This document shows, piece by piece, positions 5,608 to 8,721 of a stretch of DNA of 8,721 nt; position 1 is the stretch's first letter; each line of letters begins with the position of its first letter. This DNA is from an uncultured Ruminiclostridium sp. GTDB taxonomy: Bacteria > Bacillota > Clostridia > Oscillospirales > Ruminococcaceae. The position numbers and the translations under genes were made by a program. Below the pieces are notes generated by a model. It did not search any database. It saw only the letters and a program-made list of their open reading frames with translations, and was not told the origin of the DNA. The DNA lies in assembly GCA_910585505.1 (NCBI GenBank), contig CAJUFF010000039.1:10478-19198 (forward strand), read 5' to 3'.

Positions 5608-6777
5608 TTACCATCTCACCTTCCAGCGTTCGCTCACGTCCTCGCCGCCGTTTTGCGGAGCGGCTTTTTTCCCGTCACACTCACGGCTGCGCAGACGTTC
5701 AAGGTATTCATCGAACAGTGCTTCGTTGTTTGCTATATCCGCCCAATCATTTGTCCACGACGACAGGTAAGCGGCGTTTGATATCAAAAGCGAATTCAAG
5801 CCCTCGCGTCCGTCGGCGATAAGCTCTCCGCCGTCAAGAACGGCTTCGGCAAAGCTTTCGAGTACCTCGGGGTGTCCCTCGGGAGCGTCGGCTGAAAATT
5901 CCTCATAGGTGTGACAGGGAGTTACGAAGCCCTCTTTGGCGGTAAAGCAGAACTCTCGCTCGGGCGTTTCCAGCCGCCACCATTTCAGCTTTCCGTCCTC
6001 AAGAACGAGCTTTCCGAGATCTCCCGATATTTCCAGACGGTTCGTGCCGGGAGCTTCTCCCGTCGATGAGATGAATACCGCCGTCGCTCCGTTTTCGTAT
6101 TCGCCGTATATGGTCACGTCGTCCTCAATACCGACGTTATGATACTTTCCGACGGAACAGAATGCGCGCACTCTTTTTGGCATTCCGAATATCCACTGCC
6201 AGAGGTCAATATTATGCGGTGCCTGATTTAACAGCACGCCTCCGCCCTCGCCGTTCCATGTTGCGCGCCAGCTTCCCGAATTGTAATAAGCCTGTGTACG
6301 GTACCAGTTGGTGATGATCCATACAAGGCGCTTAGGCTGTCCAAGCGCGCCGCTTTGAACTATTTCATGAGCCTTCTGGTAAACGGGATTTGTCCGCTGA
6401 TTGAACATTATCGCGAATTTAACGCCCGCGCGGTCCGCCGCCTCGTTCATTTTACGGACGCTCCGCGAGGTCACTCCCGCGGGCTTTTCGATCAGTACGT
6501 GGATACCGCGCTTAAAGCACTCCGCCGCGTAAACGGGGTGTCCGTAATGCGGCACGGCAATAAGCGCCGCGTCGGCAAGACCGCTGTCGAGAAGCTCCTC
6601 CGCAGTGTCAAAGCAGACAGCTGATGGCTGTATTTTCCGCGCGTTATCCAGCTTTTCGGGGTTTGTATCGGCGACAGCCGTTACCTCGACTTTGGGGCAT
6701 TTGCCCTCGGCAACGTTTCTAAGATGTCCGCTGCCCATATTGCCAACGCCGATAATTCCGAGCCTAATCTTATCCAT
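5608..6777 (-). CDS. Gfo/Idh/MocA family NAD(P)-dependent oxidoreductase
   Basis: This 389-residue enzyme probably oxidises or reduces a sugar, cyclitol or glycoside hydroxyl with NAD(P). The N-terminal Rossmann fold carries GVGNMG (10-15) and an Asp-ending second strand (AVADTNPEK, Asp37), which favours NAD. The family motif IEKPAG (96-101) gives Lys98, and NQAPHNIDLWQW (184-195) gives the likely catalytic His188 with Asp191. The C-terminal alpha/beta domain covers about 125-360. About 25 extra hydrophilic residues at the C terminus (from SRECDGKK) are not typical and contain the ribosome binding site of the next gene. ATG 6777 overlaps the upstream stop as TAATG, with GGAGGG as ribosome binding site. 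The TIM-barrel partner suggests a keto-sugar intermediate handed between the two proteins. Confidence 0.9.
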   Translation of the reverse strand: MDKIRLGIIGVGNMGSGHLRNVAEGKCPKVEVTAVADTNPEKLDNARKIQPSAVCFDTAEELLDSGLADAALIAVPHYGHPVYAAECFKRGIHVLIEKPAGVTSRSVRKMNEAADRAGVKFAIMFNQRTNPVYQKAHEIVQSGALGQPKRLVWIITNWYRTQAYYNSGSWRATWNGEGGGVLLNQAPHNIDLWQWIFGMPKRVRAFCSVGKYHNVGIEDDVTIYGEYENGATAVFISSTGEAPGTNRLEISGDLGKLVLEDGKLKWWRLETPEREFCFTAKEGFVTPCHTYEEFSADAPEGHPEVLESFAEAVLDGGELIADGREGLNSLLISNAAYLSSWTNDWADIANNEALFDEYLERLRSRECDGKKAAPQNGGEDVSERWKVRW

Positions 6778-7604
6778 TACATTCCCTCCAATATTTCTTT
6801 AAGCGCGTTTACCGCCGCCGCAAACGCCGTTCGCGAATCGGGATAGCAGTATTTGCGGTTCGTGTTCCCGCTTTGTTCGAGCTTTTCAAATCCGTTGAAC
6901 ACCGACAGGTGCGGCTCTGCCGTAAGCACCTCTCCGCGGTATTTTTTCAGGATATATGCAATATTGCCGATCCCCTTTCCTGCGGGCACTACCGAGCCGT
7001 CCTCCAGCGCGTCCTTGATATGCAGATATTCGACATACGGCGAAAGCAGCTCCCATGCCGACTTTGTTTCCTGTCCGCACTGTACGAAATTCGCGGGGTC
7101 GAATACCGCGCGGAGCTTCGGGAAATTCACGTGTATCTCGGCGCAGCGTTCGGCGTTGTCGCCGTAAATTCCCTTTTCGTTTTCGTGACAGAGCGTTATG
7201 CCGCTGCCGTCCGACGCCGCGAGAAACGCTTCGAGCCGCCGCATTACCTCGTCCGAATAACGCTCCGCGTCATCGTGAGGAACATAAAAGCTGAAGATAC
7301 GGATATGCTTTGCACCGAGAATATCCGCAAGCTCCAAGCCGCGCTTGAATTTCTCCATGTGCGGTTCAAAGTCCTCGGTAATACCGATCTTTCCGAACGG
7401 AGAGCCTACCGACCATACCGCAAGTCCCGCCTCTTTAAGTCGTCCGCATATTTCGCGCGCCTCTTCCGCCGTGATGTCCGAAACATTCTTGCCGTCCACG
7501 CCTCGTATCTCAAGATATTCAACGCTGTTTTCCCTCATTGCGGATATCTGCCCGTCAAGCCGGCTGTCCGCTTCGTCCGCGAACGCCGCAAGTTTAAATT
7601 TCAT
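6777..7604 (-). CDS. Sugar phosphate isomerase/epimerase-like TIM barrel (AP_endonuc_2 fold)
   Basis: This 275-residue cytoplasmic protein has the xylose isomerase-like TIM-barrel fold of IolE/IolI/tagatose epimerase relatives. Four metal-ligand positions are seen at strand ends: Glu141 (CHENE), Asp169 (VFDPANF), His195 (YLHIKDA) and Glu230 (TAEPH), so a divalent metal site is likely intact. The length is normal for the family. ATG 7604 follows GGGAGGT by 6 bases. It is first in the operon, under a promoter at 7637-7665, and translationally coupled to the oxidoreductase (TAATG). Possible activities include epimerisation of a keto sugar, inosose dehydration or beta-elimination of a 3-keto glycoside; the sequence alone does not choose between them. 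Confidence 0.85.
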   Translation of the reverse strand: MKFKLAAFADEADSRLDGQISAMRENSVEYLEIRGVDGKNVSDITAEEAREICGRLKEAGLAVWSVGSPFGKIGITEDFEPHMEKFKRGLELADILGAKHIRIFSFYVPHDDAERYSDEVMRRLEAFLAASDGSGITLCHENEKGIYGDNAERCAEIHVNFPKLRAVFDPANFVQCGQETKSAWELLSPYVEYLHIKDALEDGSVVPAGKGIGNIAYILKKYRGEVLTAEPHLSVFNGFEKLEQSGNTNRKYCYPDSRTAFAAAVNALKEILEGM

Positions 7605-7636
7605 GGAAATACCTCCCGAAGTTATTTTGTAATATC

Positions 7637-7665
7637 ATTATACGCTAATTGTATTTGCGATTCAA
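7637..7665 (-). promoter_or_regulatory. Sigma-A promoter of the isomerase-oxidoreductase-transporter operon
   Basis: Read leftward, TTGAAT (7665-7660) and TATAAT (7642-7637) are separated by 17 bp, the same two hexamers and spacing as the esterase-GH26 promoter. The -35 box faces the divergent regulator's -35 across 22 bp (7666-7687), a likely operator region. Confidence 0.75.
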
Positions 7666-7687
7666 TTGTTAATTTTGGCATATTATA

Positions 7688-7716
7688 TTGTAAATTCGCG
7701 CATTTTGTGATATACT
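7688..7716 (+). promoter_or_regulatory. Promoter of the AraC-type regulator at 7735
   Basis: TTGTAA (7688-7693) and TATACT (7711-7716) are separated by 17 bp. The start of transcription would fall just before the ribosome binding site AGAGGTGA (7722-7729), giving a minimal leader like that of the other regulator. Confidence 0.65.
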
Positions 7717-7734
7717 TATAAAGAGGTGACGGCT

Positions 7735-8553
7735 TTGAATATTCTGGAGGAATTTAAAGGTGAGGACATATATACGCGGTACGCCGTGGACGAAAAACCC
7801 AACGACAGCAGTTTTGCAATGCACGTTCACGAGCAGTGCGAGATATACTGCTTCGTTTCGGGAGAAGCCGAGTATCTTGTCGAGGGAGCGCGCTACCCTC
7901 TTAAAGCGGGGAGCGTTCTGATAATGCGCCCAGCAGAGTCACACAAGGCTAAAATACTCGGCGGCGGCAAATACGAACGCTACGCGGTGAATTTTTCGCC
8001 CTCGCTTACGGAACGGCTTGATTCGCGCCGTATTCTTATGAATCCGTTTTTTGAACGTCCGCTCGGACGCGAAAATTTTTACCCGGCAGCGGAGCTTGGC
8101 GGTGAAATTCTGAGATGGTTTGATGAAATGTGCCGCGGCGGCGAGGGATATGAAAGACAGCTTGTAATTTCGACGCGTCTGTTTTTGATCCTTGAGATGA
8201 TCTACAAGGCGTATCTGAAACGCGGCACTGCCGAATACGCCCCGCCTACGGAGCTGTCGGAACAGATCGTGACCTATGTCAACGCTCATCTTTTCGAGCA
8301 CCTTTCGATCCCCATGCTGGCGGAGCGCTTTTTCCTGAGCACCTCGCATTTTAACAGAGTATTCCGTCTGGCAACGGGTGCGGCACCGTGGGAATACATT
8401 ATAATAAAGCGCCTGACCGCCGCAAGGGAAAAGATTCGCTGCGGAGAACACGCGGGAACTGCTGCGGAAAGCTGCGGATTCAGCGATTACTCGGCTTTTT
8501 ATCGCGCGTATGTAAAGCGATTCGGTTGTCCTCCCAAAAATAATATGAAATAA
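7735..8553 (+). CDS. AraC-family transcriptional regulator with cupin sensor domain
   Basis: This 272-residue regulator probably controls the divergent sugar operon. Residues 25-90 form an AraC-type cupin (HVHEQCEIYCFVSGEAEY), with His30, His32, Glu36 and His70 placed as in metal- or sugar-binding cupins. Residues 174-268 are the two helix-turn-helix DNA-binding domain, ending SCGFSDYSAFYRAYVKRFG. I choose TTG 7735 because AGAGGTGA at 7722-7729 sits 5 bases before it; a GTG at 7726 in the same frame lies inside that ribosome binding site. Unlike the regulator at 3963, the cupin HxH motif is intact. There is no receiver domain or signal peptide. Confidence 0.9.
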   Translation: MNILEEFKGEDIYTRYAVDEKPNDSSFAMHVHEQCEIYCFVSGEAEYLVEGARYPLKAGSVLIMRPAESHKAKILGGGKYERYAVNFSPSLTERLDSRRILMNPFFERPLGRENFYPAAELGGEILRWFDEMCRGGEGYERQLVISTRLFLILEMIYKAYLKRGTAEYAPPTELSEQIVTYVNAHLFEHLSIPMLAERFFLSTSHFNRVFRLATGAAPWEYIIIKRLTAAREKIRCGEHAGTAAESCGFSDYSAFYRAYVKRFGCPPKNNMK

Positions 8554-8721
8554 CAAATAGCGGGCTGCTTATTTCTATTTTTATGTTTAATGAAATCTAC
8601 GGTCATTCTTTTTTGTTAAGCAATGCTGTATAATGCGGGGTTGCCTTTGTAAGGCAAAGCTATAAAGATATATGACAGCGTTATTCCCCTTGCGACTAAG
8701 GCGGCGGAAACAAGCGCGGTA
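8554..8721. other. Right-edge intergenic region with small hairpins and an unidentified partial frame
   Basis: Just after the regulator, AAATAGC (8555-8561) can pair with GCTTATTT (8567-8574, one bulge), followed by CTATTTTTATG, a weak terminator candidate. TTGCCTT (8641-8647) and AAGGCAA (8651-8657) form a 7-bp hairpin with a 3-nt loop, near a rightward TATAAT (8629-8634) whose -35 is poor. On the minus strand a frame is open from the edge to a stop at 8616-8618; its 34 residues are hydrophobic and end GNPALYSIA. I cannot identify it, and a short plus-strand frame from ATG 8672 also runs off the edge. Confidence 0.35.

Noticed and set aside
6873..7721. Long plus-strand open frame (282 residues) opposite the TIM-barrel gene
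   Set aside because: It lies antisense to a gene with clear family motifs, has no ribosome binding site and has a composition typical of a shadow frame (Arg, Cys and His rich).
7939..8556. Minus-strand open frame (205 residues) opposite the second AraC gene
   Set aside because: It is antisense to a well-supported regulator, lacks a ribosome binding site and shows no recognisable domain.

Overview
The window looks like a chromosomal stretch of a gut or rumen Clostridia, most like a Ruminococcus-type member of the Oscillospiraceae. The reasons are strong AGGAGG-type ribosome binding sites, sigma-A promoters with 17-bp spacers, lipobox signal peptides with Ser-rich linkers, AraC-type regulators facing sugar operons, and a CBM-GH26 lipoprotein. 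The organism is an inference; no rRNA or other marker gene is present.

Layout. Bases 1-247 hold the tail of an unidentified upstream region, a strong plus-strand hairpin (67-110) and a promoter. A small acidic protein of unknown function follows (248-664), then a truncated BrnT-like toxin remnant (701-868) with no visible BrnA partner. Bases 869-1186 contain no gene. They hold a dense palindromic structure: three near-perfect hairpins enclosed by a short terminal inverted repeat, followed by a terminator.

Module 1 (1187-4742) has a leftward pair, a CE1/Esterase D-like lipoprotein esterase (2767-3816) and a CBM35-like plus GH26 lipoprotein (1187-2770), overlapping by ATGA. The AraC regulator at 3963-4742 is divergent. 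Both enzymes should sit on the cell surface and act on a decorated beta-mannan or a similar polysaccharide.

Module 2 (4746-8553) has a leftward three-gene operon: a sugar phosphate isomerase/epimerase-like TIM barrel (6777-7604), a Gfo/Idh/MocA oxidoreductase (5608-6777) and a DMT/EamA-like transporter (4746-5603). A second AraC regulator (7735-8553) is divergent. This pairing resembles inositol-type sugar oxidation and also gut oxidation-elimination systems that cleave glycosides through a keto intermediate.

The two modules share the same design: regulator and operon back to back, an identical operon promoter core (TTGAAT-17-TATAAT) and an identical regulator ribosome binding site (AGAGGTGA). 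They meet tail to tail at 4742/4746 with 3 bases between the stops. The likely scheme is surface release of sugars by module 1 and uptake plus intracellular conversion of a modified sugar or glycoside by module 2; that link is inference. The right edge (8554-8721) has a small hairpin and a possible partial leftward reading frame that I cannot identify.
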